DNA from: Achatina immaculata
Lineage: Eukaryota; Mollusca; Gastropoda; Stylommatophora; Achatinidae
Assembly: GCA_009760885.1 (NCBI GenBank)
Contig: CM019709.1
Coordinates: forward strand, 31,425,713-31,489,712
Length of the DNA stretch: 64,000 nucleotides
Direction of reading: 5' to 3'
Made by a program: the position numbers and the translations under genes. The notes under the pieces are model-generated. The model was not told the origin of the DNA and did not search any database. It was given only the letters and a program-made list of their open reading frames with translations. Position 1 is the first letter of the stretch. The number at the start of each line of letters is the position of its first letter. This document shows, in pieces, positions 42,702-49,687 of this stretch.

Positions 42702-44872
42702 GCTTTCCAAGCCAATGAGGCTCACTGCTGCAGATAAAGTTCGCCTCCATTCCTCTCTATTCCTAATCTTCTCTCTCCAGTTGGTGACACCAATTTGCTT
42801 TATATCCTCTTCTGTGTTCTCTTTCTATCTCTGCCTTACTTTCTTCAACTCTTGTACATACATCATTTTCATTTGTCTGTTCTCTTTTTCTTTCTACATG
42901 GCCCAACCAGCATAATCTGTTCAATTTCAAGACATTTATAACTCAGTCATGTTTAGTGGATGATAATATATACAGTATAAATTATTTGTTTAGTGGATGA
43001 TAATATATGTGATATACAGGATAAATTATTTGTGGTGTCAGTATCAAAAACATGGAAATGGTCACATGCAAGAATCATTCAGCTGTTTGTAATGAAAGTA
43101 ATGTTCCTCTGTGTCAAGAACTATTATTTGTTTTCATTGAAATGTTACAAGGGGTGATTGATATGTTTTTGGCATAAGATACAACGGATTATTTGTGGAC
43201 AACTTTTTTGGGTTATTTCTCAACATAGTCCCCTTGCAAGTTTATGCACTTAGTCCAGCCATCCTGGAGCATACAGATCCCTTCTTTGTGAAAGTCAACA
43301 TCTTGGGCCAGTAGAAAGTGGTCTACAGCATGAATGACTTCATTATCTTAAGCAAATTTGCGACCACTGAGCTCCGTTTTTGAGTTTGGTAAACAGGTAA
43401 TAGTCTGAAGGGGCCAAATCTGGAGAATAAAGAGGATGTTCAAGAAGCTAGAAGCCACATTCATGAATGACAGCCATTGCCACCGCTGACCTGTGAACTG
43501 GTGCATTGTCTTGCTGAAAGATGACTCCTCTCGTCAATTTCCCTTGATGCTTTTCCTTCAGTTTGACCCGCAGTTGCTTCACAAGATTAGCATAATAGGC
43601 TCTTGTGACCGTTCTGCCCTTTTGAAAATAGTCTACCAATAGCACACCTTCTGAATCCCAAAAGATGGATGCCATCACTTTGCCTGCAGACAGAACCACC
43701 CTTGCTTTCTTTGGAGGAGAGGATCCATGATGTTTCCAGTGCTTTGACTGTTCTTTGGTTTCTGGTTGAAAATGATGAACCCAAGTCTTATCCATAGTCA
43801 CAAATTGCTGAAGAAACTGCAGGATCTGCAGAAAAATGGCCAAGATTGTCTCTTGACATGTTGAGATGCTGTCGTTTGTGATCAGCTCCAAGAAGTTTCA
43901 GGACCCATCGAGCACAGACCTTTGTCATTTGAAGATCATTGTGAATAATGGCATGAACATGTTCCTGGGACATGTCCAACTCAGTAGCAATGTACCGGTC
44001 AGTTAGTCGTTGATCCTCCATTATCATATCATGGATTCTGTTGGTGGTTACCGTTCTTGGTCTTCCAGACTCTCCCTTCCATGTTTGAATTGAACTGCCC
44101 ATTTCTTCACTGTGCTGTAAGAAGGGGCACTCTCCCCTAGAGTCTCTACCATATCCTCATGGATTTCCTTTCATGATAAGCCCTTGATGCAAAAGTAGTG
44201 AATGACTGCTCGATGAGAAATGTTATCCATTTTCTCAATTTCTGCCACCCCATATCACTTCAGTAGCCTGTAAAAAAAAATTGGTTGCAGTTAATTTCTT
44301 GAAACTTGGTCTACAAATGCAGCTAATGTCAACTGTGTGTTTCATGTATTTGTACGTTATGCCGAGAACTTATCAGTCACCCCTCATATTTTCTGATCTA
44401 AAAGTATTTGCTCATTAGAATTTCTGGCCCAAGAAATTCAAGGGTTGAAATGGCTGATGAAAAAAATTGAGGCAGAAAGGGTTAACGTTTGTAGAAATAA
44501 TCATGAAGTTCAAAGGGTTAAAGTTATTAAGCAGCAGTCAACCGGTTCAGTGAGTTACAATTTAATTTATGAGGAAGACATGTTTCTATTTTTTTTTTTT
44601 TCCTGTACCACTAGGGCCACGGCAAGATCCATGTTGTACCTGCAGCACAACCAGATATTATTCCCTCCCTTTACACTGGCCACCCATCATATGCTTATCC
44701 TCCAGATAAAGCATACGCCGATGTTCGATCTTATCCAGGAACAACAGGCTACCCAACGAGGGTCAGTGCCACCACCGATTATCCTGGAGGGGCTCCACCT
44801 TTGGGACACCACAGTGGTGCTCCTGCACCTACTGGATTCTACAACTTGGAAGAAGGGCGGCTGGCCTATTAG
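23786..44872 (+). CDS. DUF4476-like domain protein, complete 7-exon gene
   Basis: Spliced CDS 23786-23845, 26161-26229, 31650-31718, 36355-36449, 40422-40521, 41538-41675, 44615-44872; about 262 residues. Residues 11-130 show a repeated helical pattern: FERLISRIRQ, NKLQILQSSKGYF, EQAARILYELPRPADKVRAL, RILEP, REARTIIEAVSIHNDRLIAL, FENDKHRARGIL. The F/L-x-K-L-x-x-L and Q-x-x-x-L-L spacing fits DUF4476, a helical domain of unknown function. Residues 131-177 are Ala/Gly/Gln-rich (HSQARPLLTNIYGD). The last exon is Gly/Pro/Tyr-rich (YTGHPSYAYPPDKAYADVRS) and ends EEGRLAY. No signal peptide or membrane span is seen. The ATG at 23786 follows an A-rich leader (acaaaATG). All junctions are GT-AG and phase-compatible, five at phase 0 and one (exon 4-5) splitting an Arg codon. 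Function is unknown; family assignment is by pattern. Confidence 0.8.
23945..24420 (+). mobile_element. tRNA-derived SINE, interrupted by a hAT-like MITE
   Basis: Head gtggcgaagtagttagtgc (A box-like) followed by the SINE body (gaaataggcacctgcc, ggagctggggaagg, catcctctagtgtg), then aaaatatggacac and ccctaggtgccttc at the 3' end. Consensus inferred from copies at 33800, 39113 and 59318. Split at 24107-24318 by a MITE. Confidence 0.75.
24107..24318. mobile_element. hAT-like MITE, 212 bp
   Basis: Ends cagtgtttcccaa and ttgggaaacactg, perfect 13-bp inverted ends, flanked by 8-bp duplications ctctaatg (24099-24106) and ctctagtg (24319-24326), one mismatch. End sequence and 8-bp duplication are typical of hAT elements. 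Interior holds a poly-C run. No transposase. Confidence 0.85.
24340..25095 (+). repeat. 56-bp satellite grown from a SINE 3' end
   Basis: About 13 units containing atatcctctaggtgccttca, tgacataatagttctacctt and tatcaaccttactatt. The first unit is continuous with the SINE tail at 24330-24420, and the same words end other SINE copies (34010-34070, 39320-39360). Confidence 0.85.
25096..25734. other. Intron 1 remainder
   Basis: No element or coding signal recognised. Confidence 0.4.
25740..26090 (+). repeat. 45-bp minisatellite before exon 2
   Basis: About eight units with taataaacttaagcttaggg and tcatggaagtgcagggagat. Each unit carries cag followed by gagattagatt, loosely like the exon 2 start (ccag then gagactgatt). 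Confidence 0.85.
26161..26229 (+). CDS. DUF4476-like gene, exon 2
   Basis: 23 codons from ETDSHENKLQILQSS to FNAEQ, acceptor tatcaaccag, donor gtaatg. Confidence 0.8.
26440..26566 (+). repeat. Dispersed repeat split by mariner 1, left part
   Basis: Starts with a (CTT)n tract and gtaactgcaagctggtgttc; similar to 39865-39965 (ggaactgcaatccggcattc). Confidence 0.65.
26567..27794 (-). mobile_element. Mariner element 1, defective
   Basis: 1,228 bp, bounded by TA (26565-26566, 27795-27796) and imperfect inverted ends (ggttgattgata, gcataaggta). The minus strand encodes a decayed mariner transposase: TMDETWVHHFQPETKEQSKQ (first catalytic Asp), then APSDYYLFTKLKKELSGRKF near the third catalytic Asp, and HVVDHFLLSQDADFYKEG. 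The N-terminal DNA-binding part has several stops and shifts, so it cannot encode an active protein. It sits in intron 2 of the DUF4476-like gene. Confidence 0.9.
27795..27994 (+). repeat. Dispersed repeat split by mariner 1, right part
   Basis: tttttcagtccatgagtgga, cttctttagcagactccacc, gggtcatggtcagctatgg; similar to 39965-40150 (cttctttagctgactcaatc, gggtcttggtcagctttg). Confidence 0.65.
27995..28260 (+). repeat. Minisatellite resembling the exon 3 splice junction, block 1
   Basis: Units of about 32 bp with aggctggcagaatcctgtat and gatctctaatac. The exon 3 junction reads ag followed by gctgccagaatcctttatga, so the unit copies the acceptor plus the first 20 coding bases with few changes. 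Confidence 0.8.
28530..29060 (+). pseudogene. LINE-D 3' end with GAT tail
   Basis: Broken frames give AFQRMRNILCKASL, KWVLNYYTEPILLYGSET, RETMYFHRTCNEKRGH, then actggatagtttgacgagat and a (GAT)n tail at 29034-29056. Confidence 0.85.
29061..29424. other. Intron 2 remainder
   Basis: No element or coding signal recognised. Confidence 0.4.
29425..30896 (-). mobile_element. Tc1-like transposon, defective
   Basis: 1,472 bp flanked by TA (29423-29424, 30897-30898) with inverted ends ctgttcaacaaaagaaatgc and gcatttcttttttttgaacag. The minus strand carries a Tc1-type transposase in pieces: N-terminal MAYLTTEQLIIIGRLQTEQS, then the catalytic FSDESFFLLQRHDR, GGGGVLVWGMINFMGRSD, IFQQDNTRPHVAQ (second Asp) and MNPIEHLWDKLNRQVRQ (Glu). 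At least two frame changes and a stop after QMKDA separate the blocks, so it is inactive. It lies in intron 2 of the DUF4476-like gene. Confidence 0.9.
31165..31525 (+). repeat. Minisatellite resembling the exon 3 splice junction, block 2
   Basis: About nine diverged units with ttatctctgttctaggctgg and cagaatcctgtatgat, ending about 125 bp before exon 3. Same unit as 27995-28260. Confidence 0.8.
31650..31718 (+). CDS. DUF4476-like gene, exon 3
   Basis: 23 codons, AARILYELPRPADKVRALRI then LEP, acceptor tgtttacag, donor gtgagt. Confidence 0.85.
32022..33511 (-). mobile_element. LINE-K copy inside the MITE
   Basis: Minus-strand LINE-K 3' part, about 590 bp of own sequence, tail (ACAAG)n at the left end, flanked by a 9-bp duplication tagtcaacc (32013-32021, 33512-33520). 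Encodes ALYNTIFLPTLCYQYQTWTL, RRIITTEMRCLRRILNVTRR, VGVTPVLHYIQKQQVKWFG and GRGRPRKRWREEITEALNIP. Split by LINE-T at 32122-33010. Confidence 0.85.
32122..33010 (+). mobile_element. LINE-T copy (5' truncated RT) inside LINE-K
   Basis: 889 bp on the plus strand with an intact frame of about 290 codons. It has IRYADDTVLLSTTQKGMEKR (the YADD catalytic motif of reverse transcriptase), LNAKKTKLMTTDK, VESFEYLGSLLTNNGD, TYACETWTLNKTAEKHINAF, KYFGHIKHHDN, KRKRGRPKRRWLQDIVDDLQ and GHLAHNREAYRSAIREAKF. It ends in (TGAA)n. An 11-bp duplication aatgggatatt (32111-32121, 33011-33021) flanks it. The open frame extends upstream to 32022, but those first codons are antisense LINE-K, not part of this protein. 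RTE-type is likely; the 5' endonuclease region is missing. Confidence 0.9.
33800..34080 (+). mobile_element. tRNA-derived SINE
   Basis: Head with (CT)n and gaaagtcagtggtttgaatc (B box-like), body gaaatgggtacctggttttg and ggagctgaggaaggac, and 3' end accgtatcctctaggtccct with attccatggtaggattacct. Confidence 0.7.
34138..34315 (+). repeat. 29-bp minisatellite, left half
   Basis: Six units of gaaattaattaccagagctt plus tctttcagt. Each contains a pyrimidine-rich acceptor-like tctttcag. The array resumes at 35103 after a LINE-D insertion. Confidence 0.9.
34316..35102 (+). mobile_element. LINE-D copy inserted in a minisatellite
   Basis: 5' truncated LINE beginning at ADDTVLIAENQQDLQNLLDK (the catalytic Asp pair). 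One stop follows KFAKESE. Then an open frame with KKTETMVISKKQNPPTCSIK, FKYLGAVITSDGKC, VLKCYIEPILLYGSESWTIG, WFIRRMLRMPWTAKITNEEH and ETMYFHRTCNEKRGY. Ends with a (GAT)n tail at 35088-35102. Flanked on both sides by the same 29-bp array. Confidence 0.9.
35103..35265 (+). repeat. 29-bp minisatellite, right half
   Basis: About six more units of the array at 34138, with aattaattaccagtgctctc variants. Confidence 0.9.
35266..35689. other. Intron 3 AT-rich remainder
   Basis: Very AT-rich, no element recognised. Confidence 0.4.
35690..36065 (+). repeat. 44-bp minisatellite resembling the exon 4 splice junction
   Basis: About eight units of aaactacctcatttaatacc, tgtattttcttgatattgct, tcag. A last unit at 36309-36354 directly forms the exon 4 acceptor (tgatgtcgcttcag). 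The unit after cag (aaactacctcat) also resembles the exon start (agactctgtctcat). Confidence 0.85.
36066..36300 (+). mobile_element. Possible SINE inside the 44-bp array
   Basis: gcgcttgtctgccagtaagt and ccttggtttgattttgcac resemble a tRNA-derived head; it separates the main 44-bp array from its last unit, so it looks like an insertion. Family differs from the other SINEs here. Confidence 0.45.
36355..36449 (+). CDS. DUF4476-like gene, exon 4
   Basis: 95 nt, RLCLMSSREARTIIEAVSIH onward, acceptor gtcgcttcag, donor gtaatc; ends with two bases of an Arg codon. Confidence 0.8.
36487..37313 (-). mobile_element. piggyBac-like element with transposase N-terminal remnant
   Basis: Left end TTAA then ctcattgcatgcctg; right end caggcacgcaatgag-like (ctggcacgcaatgag) followed by TAAA, a mutated TTAA. 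The minus strand has an 84-codon frame with an acidic Asp/Ser stretch (SDIVSDGDSDQRSDCDCSDK) like the N-terminal region of piggyBac transposases. The catalytic domain is missing. Confidence 0.55.
37320..37835 (+). pseudogene. LINE-K copy, degraded
   Basis: tgggattactgccttt-like start, then aatgacaccatcagggcaaa, catctggaaacaggaaatca, ggtttggccacattacatga, ttcacactaagatttgtagg, ending gagacaagacacc. Same family as 21290 and 49080. Confidence 0.8.
37860..38050. repeat. Dispersed fragment shared with 42690-42760
   Basis: agctttccaagcattaccgc and tcactgctgtgaacaggtct resemble gctttccaagccaatgaggc and tcactgctgcagataaag at 42702-42735. Confidence 0.45.
38051..38615. other. Intron 4 AT-rich remainder
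   Basis: No element recognised. Confidence 0.4.
38620..38940 (+). pseudogene. LINE-K copy, degraded
   Basis: tctctcccagctctgtgctt, caaacatggacactaacagc, gtgacaagaagagaccaaat, aatactggtactacactaca, tttggccacattacatgatt. Truncated before the 3' tail. Confidence 0.8.
39113..39370 (+). mobile_element. tRNA-derived SINE, well preserved
   Basis: Head gagtggtgaaggtgttagtg and gatcacgagtttgagtctgg (A and B box-like), body gaaataggcacccagcttct and gacgtgatactgaccatatc, 3' end ccatatccctatgtgcctct, ggcatgatagggttaccttt. Confidence 0.8.
39675..39870 (+). repeat. 46-bp minisatellite
   Basis: Nearly four units of acatcttaactcataatcca, ccatgagctgtttgtcttgt, cttcag. Confidence 0.9.
39865..40190 (+). repeat. 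Dispersed repeat, uninterrupted relative of 26440-27994
   Basis: Same order of words as the repeat that mariner 1 interrupts. Here the target region reads gaagctaattttttgggtcc without an insert. Confidence 0.65.
40422..40521 (+). CDS. DUF4476-like gene, exon 5
   Basis: 100 nt completing Arg then VLTDCQTPLGEEYALSSLIF to GILHT. Acceptor tatttatgaag has a weak pyrimidine tract; donor gtaagt is strong. Confidence 0.75.
40640..40980 (+). pseudogene. Degraded LINE-D-like 3' end
   Basis: tttgaacatgccaagaaaag, ggagagaggacaag, ggaacatgcagcatggagaa, caaattggcatggcacataa, resembling the LINE-D 3' UTR (agttggcatggcacttgatg). Confidence 0.55.
40981..41537. other. Intron 5 remainder
   Basis: No element recognised; a (T) tract precedes exon 6. 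Confidence 0.4.
41538..41675 (+). CDS. DUF4476-like gene, exon 6
   Basis: 46 codons, VSSNVADQVAAGGHQGYTAL to QMEGTP. The acceptor gctttctcag is the one that keeps frame; the nearby acttacag at 41515-41522 would break it. Donor gtaagc. Confidence 0.8.
42045..42330 (+). mobile_element. SINE with a clear tRNA-like head
   Basis: ggttggccgagtggttaggc (A box) and ctggttcaagtcccagcagt (B box) look like a tRNA of the Ser/Leu type. A (CA)n tract (42131-42150), the SINE body (ccagagaaatctgagaaggt, gatcctgaccacatcac) and the 3' end (caccgtatccccaaatatgt, ggttttacctttttac) follow. Confidence 0.85.
42345..42520 (+). mobile_element. Second SINE body without head
   Basis: Repeats the body and tail of the adjoining SINE (gggtccacccaacctctaga, ccagagaaatatgggaaggt, gtgatactgaccatatcacg, accgtatcctcaaaatgcct) but lacks the tRNA-like part, so the body is duplicated in tandem. 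Confidence 0.8.
42521..43147. other. Intron 6 part with (CTT)n tract
   Basis: (CTT)n at 42671-42703 followed by a dispersed fragment to about 42920; a 37-bp near-duplicate (tttagtggatgataatatat) occurs at 42955 and 42996. Confidence 0.5.
43148..44386 (-). mobile_element. Mariner element 2, defective but better preserved
   Basis: 1,239 bp flanked by TA (43146-43147, 44387-44388), inverted ends aggggtgattgata and tatcagtcacccct. The minus strand encodes most of a mariner transposase. N-terminal part: GESGRPRTVTTNRIHDMIME, YIATELDMSQEHVHAIIHND and VLKLLGADHKRQHLNMSRD. Catalytic part: TMDKTWVHHFQPETKEQSKH (first Asp), VIFQQDNAPVHRSAVAMA (second Asp), and LAPSDYYLFTK in a shifted frame (third Asp). 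Frame changes near 43790-43890 and 43450 inactivate it. It lies in intron 6 of the DUF4476-like gene. Confidence 0.92.
44387..44614. other. Intron 6 end
   Basis: Ends in an 11-T tract and cactag acceptor for the last exon. Confidence 0.6.
44615..44872 (+). CDS. DUF4476-like gene, terminal exon
   Basis: 85 codons plus TAG, GHGKIHVVPAAQPDIIPSLY to EEGRLAY. Long T tract then ccactag acceptor. Rich in Pro, Tyr, Gly. Confidence 0.8.
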   Translation, partial: GHGKIHVVPAAQPDIIPSLYTGHPSYAYPPDKAYADVRSYPGTTGYPTRVSATTDYPGGAPPLGHHSGAPAPTGFYNLEEGRLAY

Positions 44873-45039
44873 TGACTATATTAGATGAGTTCTAGTAAGG
44901 ATATGAGAATCTATAAGCTGTGGAACATGTAACACATTATTACGTCTAATATATGTTTAAAGAAAGTGGAAATATTTATATATGCAGTCTCAGTACTTTA
45001 CACTGAGAATTAATGTAAACATTAGCTAACTACGTAAAA

Positions 45040-45245
45040 GGATATGCAGCACTGGATAACTGTTTGCATACGAAGAAGAAGAAGAAAATAACTGTCTAAG
45101 ATTATCTGCAACATTAGATTATTTTCTGTTAGGATATTCAATATTAGATTATTGTCTAAAAGTATATGCAGCATTAGATAATTGTTTAAAAGCATATACA
45201 ACATTAGATAATTGTTTAAAAGTATATGCAACATTAGTAAAGAAG
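45040..45245 (+). repeat. 30-bp minisatellite in the putative 3' UTR
   Basis: Six to seven units of aaaagtatatgcaacattag plus ataattgttt, downstream of the DUF4476-like stop codon. Confidence 0.85.
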
Positions 45246-45958
45246 GATGATTGTGTAACTTGTATATAAAATGCAAAAGGTTAAAAAAAAACAACCTAAA
45301 ATTACTCATATCCATGAATCCAATATTCTTTATCATCAAGACCTCACATGCCTAGGAGTACACAGTGCAAAGGCAAAATTATCCAACTAACCCGGGTTCA
45401 AGGCTCTGTTTCTGTTTACTCTGTCATTTTTCTTACATTTTTTTGTGTGTGCACAATATTGGCCATTTCTAGGTCTTTTCTCATGACTAATTTAACTTCG
45501 CAAACCACATCCAACTTTGTTGTGGAAATGCTATTAATGTGGAAAAAATCTGCCCAGAGAGCAATGTTTCTTTAGCTTTTAACACAGGTTAGAAAGTGTT
45601 AAAATTTACAATGTTTTATTAATTCTGTAACTATCTCAGGAAAAAGTGGTTGCTTTATGATGTTTTATTTTTATTTGCACAGTAGTGAAAGCTGTTCAGT
45701 CAGCAAGTTATCAGTGTTTAGAAGTTGTCACAAAATCACCCCTGCTTTTGGACAGCACAGGAATGTGAAAACAGATTTTAAACATGCTATTTTTAGTACC
45801 TTCGAGCTAGCACTCCATCCTTTCTCTGTGAGAAGTCTGCACTAGTTCCACTATCGCGGTATGCAAATACTGAAGGTTCAACACAAAAATCTTAGCATTG
45901 TCTTATTCTACAAAGTAATGGGAAATAATTAACAATAATCAAATTGATCTCTTTAACA
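45246..45958. other. Downstream of the DUF4476-like gene, nothing recognised
   Basis: No coding signal; may include 3' UTR. Confidence 0.4.
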
Positions 45959-45959
45959 G

Positions 45960-46185
45960 ATCATAGACTGTTCAATATTAAGATGGACACCACAGGGGAA
46001 CAGAAGTAAGGGTAGACCAAAGGAGACATGGAGAAGAACAACAGAGAGGATGTTGAGCAATAGAGGGGCTCACTTGGGCAAGAGTGGAAAAAAAAAGGCA
46101 AAGGACAGGCATTTGTGGAAAACCGTTCCAGAAGCCCAATGTGACCTAGGCACTTAAGGTTGAGAGAGAGAGAGAGAGAGAGGCT
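45960..46185 (+). mobile_element. LINE-G 3' end with (GA)n tail
   Basis: atggacaccacaggggaaca, gtaagggtagaccaaaggag (SKGRPKETWRRTTERM when read), aaggacaggcatttgtggaa, then (GA)n at 46165-46182. Same as 52760-52945 and 63590-63725. Confidence 0.85.
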
Positions 46186-46479
46186 GTAGAATGCTATTAT
46201 TTTAAAAATGTTTTTGTGAAGTACTTGAAAATTATGCAGGCTGCCATCTGTTCAGCCTTACATTCTTTGAAGATGTTAAAGATGGATAGTTGCGCTGAGC
46301 TCATGAACAGCTTTTATAACTGGGAAAAAAAAAACATCCATAAAAATTCATAAAACATCCAGTCCTCGTTTTACTTATAATTTTAGTTTTTGTTTGTATT
46401 ATCGAATCTTGAGTTGGCTTTTTTTCTTTTAACATGGAATCAGAGAAGGCTCACTTAACATCAGTAGCAAATTACAGTT

Positions 46480-46985
46480 TGTCAAGACTCTATCAGAATG
46501 TGTAGTGAGGCAGGAAATGTCAAGACCCTATCATACTGTATAGAGAGGCAGGAAATGTCAAGACCCTATCAGACTGTGTACAGGGGCGGAAAATGTCAAG
46601 ACCCACTCAGACTGTGTAGAGGGGGGAAATGTCAAGACCCAATCAGACTGTGTAGAGGGGCAGGAAATGTCAAGACCCAATCAGACTGTGTAGAGAGGCA
46701 GAAAATGTCAAGACCCTATCATACTGTATAGAGAGGCAGAAAATGTCAAGACCCTATCATACTGTATAGAGAGGCAGGAAATGTCAAGACCCAGTCAGAC
46801 TATGTAGAGAGGCGGGAAAAGTCAAGACCCAATCATACTGTATAGAGAGGCAGGAAATGTCAAGACCCTATCAGACTGTGTAGAGGGGCAGGAAATGCCA
46901 AGACCCAATCAGACTGTGTAGAGGGGCAGGAAATGTCAAGACCCTATCATACTGTGTGGAGGGGTGGGAAATGTAGAAAGTGTGC
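46480..46985 (+). repeat. 38-40 bp minisatellite
   Basis: About 13 units of aggaaatgtcaagaccctat, cagactgtgtagaggggc, with two subtypes (atactgtatagagaggc). Confidence 0.9.
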
Positions 46986-47019
46986 TTCACTCCTTCTGCA
47001 GTTAGAGAAGGAAAGATAA

Positions 47020-47350
47020 AGCAGGTGCTAAACTGACATCATCACTTTCCAGTGTGCTGACAGGTTAAAACATTACTTTTCAGCCTACTAACATGTCAAG
47101 ATAACATCAGTTTACAGTATGCTGACAGATCAAAACATCACTTTCCAGTGTGTTGACAGGTCAAGACATCATCACTTTCCAGAGTGCTGAAAGATTAAGA
47201 CAACATCACTTTCCAGAGTGCTGAAAGATTAAGACAACATCACTTTCCAGGGTGCTGAAAGATTAAGACAACATCACTTTTCAACATGCTGACAGGTCAA
47301 AGCAACATTATTTTCCAGAGTGCTGACAAGTGTCAAGACAACATCACTTT
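47020..47350 (+). repeat. 33-36 bp minisatellite
   Basis: About nine units of catcactttccagagtgctg, aaagattaagacaa. Confidence 0.85.
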
Positions 47351-47425
47351 TCAACATGCTACAACTTCAAGTTTTGATTAAATCTCGTCTTCTCATCTCT
47401 AGTGGAGAGAGAGAGGAGCAAGAGA

Positions 47426-47536
47426 GGACGCAATCAGCAGCAGGGCATCTTGCTTACAACAGAGAGGCCTACAGGAGAGCTGATAAGGAGGCAAAGCTTT
47501 GCAAGGGACATGCAAATGACTGACTGACTGACTGTC
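47426..47536 (+). mobile_element. LINE-T tail-only copy, TGAC subtype
   Basis: About 111 bp, ggacgcaatcagcagcaggg to actgactgactgtc, flanked by agcaagaga / aggaagaga (one mismatch). Same start point as the copy at 1805. Confidence 0.75.
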
Positions 47537-47599
47537 AGGAAGAGATAAACGTCAAAGAATATTCGTGCAGCGCCTGTTTATCTGTGTGCGAGTAGAGGC

Positions 47600-47880
47600 A
47601 GTGCAGTCTTAACGCATGGGCCCATTTGGGCACTGCCCAGGGACCCCAAGTGCATGAGGCCCAACCAGCCCATGGAAATCTATGTATATAGCAGGTATTG
47701 GTGTGCATGCCCAGAGATCTCCGGTGCTGTTAAGACGTACCCTGGGTAGAGGAGAGATTGGGATCAGGGGCGGATTATCCATTAGGCCAAATAAGATTAA
47801 GTCTAGGAACCTGGAACGGAGGTTCCCAGGGGTCAAAGGGGAAAAAAGACTGCAAATAAAGATTATTGTTTCATATGACA
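47600..47880. repeat. Unassigned GC-rich repeat-like block
   Basis: gggcactgcccagggacccc and ggggcggattatccattagg are of a kind common at ends of animal DNA transposon remnants, but I cannot define ends or duplications. Confidence 0.3.
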
Positions 47881-49079
47881 ATCATTTATAACTATTATTG
47901 CAGCACTGTCACGTTATGTTATCTAAAAGACAGTAACGTTTCAGTTTGTGCTTGGTCCGTATAATACAGAGTTGATTAGTAGAGATCAGAACTACAGAGG
48001 AATCAGGTCATATATCAGGAGCTGGACAGTGTACGTTGGAGGGGCCGTGATCTATATTTAGCTTGGCCTTGAGACTGGGTGGTGGTTAATCTTTCAGTTT
48101 TTTTTTTTTGGGGGGGGGGGGGGTAGAGAGGGAGAGAGTGTGAGAGATAGTGAAGAACAAGAGCCACATCAAAAGGATTTTGAAAAAAAAAATCCCTTTA
48201 GCAATCAAGTTCAGCACTGAAATTTCATTTAACCCCGCAGGTAACTGCCCAAGATTACTCCAAACATCCATGACATGAACACATAACCACAACAATAACG
48301 CCTACACAAATTTTTAAAAAATACAACAACAGACCATAGAAATTCGTGACCTCCGGCATTCTTGCTATTGCGACACTAAAAGACTCAAGACAAAAGTCTG
48401 ACCTTTTTTTTTTTTTTGTGGCAGAAATCCTGATATGGCACTATCACGACATCGATAATGTTTTTAAAAACTGAACAAAACAGCACCAAGAAATTACACC
48501 AACACTCATTTTATTGCAGATTATAACTTCATGTATAACCTCCGTGGTTAATATTACAAAGCATGACTTCAGCACGAACAATGCAATGATTTACGCATAG
48601 AAAAAAAAATCGCACATGTATTCTTTGACGTCGGCGAGTCTTTCTTTTCAATTTATTCATTCATTAATTATCGTGTAGTACACATTAGTAATCATGTTTC
48701 TCCACTTTGCATGGTCCTTGGTGTATCAATTCCCATCAGCTGCTTCTCTTTTCTTGCGTAACGTAATCGACTCTTTTGGGCAGTCAAACTTCAGTTATTT
48801 CTTGTCTTCTCTTGTCATGTCCAATGAACTAGCAGGAAGACAGACAATATGTAGAAACTGCAGCATAATATCAACGGTCTTCTTTGCCATTGATAGCAAA
48901 TTTGTTTCCCCCATGACTTTGCCCCCCCCCCCCCCCCCAAATGACATCACTTAAAAAATGAAGTGTCTTCCAAAAGTCAGAGAGACACCAACAGAAAACA
49001 TATAACTCAGCAGTATACTACAGGATGAAAACCGCACAGCCAAACCTAAAAAAATGAGAACTAAAAAGTAGGTAGACAG
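47881..49079. other. Intergenic DNA with homopolymer runs
   Basis: poly-T/poly-G at 48099-48123 and poly-C at 48921-48938. No gene recognised. Confidence 0.4.
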
Positions 49080-49523
49080 TCTTGACATGTCTTGTCTTGT
49101 CTCCTTCCTCGTATACGTTGAGGGGACAAATAGACGTCTTGATAGGGCTCGACGATTTGCTTCATATAATGGGAAATTTAATGTTTCTGTGATTTCCTCT
49201 CTCCATCTCCTGTGTGGGCGGCCTCTTCCTCTGTTACCCACAAATCTTAGTGTGAATGTTGTCTGTGATATACTGTCTAGCGGTAACCTTGTAACATGGC
49301 CAAACCATTTGACTTGCTGTTTCTGTATATAGTGTAATACTGGTGTTATTCCAACATTTGCCCTGATGGTGTCATTTCTTATTTGGTCTCTTCTTGTCAC
49401 ATTTAGTATTCTCCTTAAACGTCTCATTTCTGTCGTGATGATTTTTCTTTTGTTCTTGGCTGTTAGTGTCCATGTTTGACATTGATAGCATAGAGGTGGG
49501 ACATCTGAGTTTCTAATTTTCAT
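49080..49523 (-). pseudogene. LINE-K 3' end, fairly intact
   Basis: Minus-strand frame with YQCQTWTLTAKNKRKIITTE, RRLRRILNVTRRDQIRNDTI, VGITPVLHYIQKQQVKWFGH and GRGRPHRRWREEITETLNFP, ending in the ACAAG-type tail at the left edge. It gives the uninterrupted sequence (ataatgggaaatttaatg) at the site where LINE-T entered the copy at 32022. Confidence 0.85.
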
Positions 49524-49589
49524 TCTAAAATGTCCTGAAATGTCGAAGATGGAGATGCAGCGTGAAAAAAAGACCTGAAAGAACTTGGA

Positions 49590-49650
49590 GTGAACAACTC
49601 AGAGAGAGAGAGAGAGCAAAAGAGAGAGAGAGAGAGAGAGAGAGAGAAAT
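49590..49650 (+). repeat. (GA)n microsatellite
   Basis: Two blocks of AG repeats, 49600-49615 and 49621-49648. Confidence 0.9.
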
Positions 49651-49687
49651 GTCCAGACAAAAAAGGGAGGAAACTCAGTAAACACGT

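Noticed and set aside
46498..46731. Cys-containing repetitive 77-codon frame
   Set aside because: Translation of a minisatellite whose unit is not constant in length; frame lost in neighbouring units.
46480..46985. CRISPR-like array of regularly spaced repeats
   Set aside because: Units are contiguous with no unique spacers and the host is an animal; ordinary minisatellite. The same applies to the other arrays.
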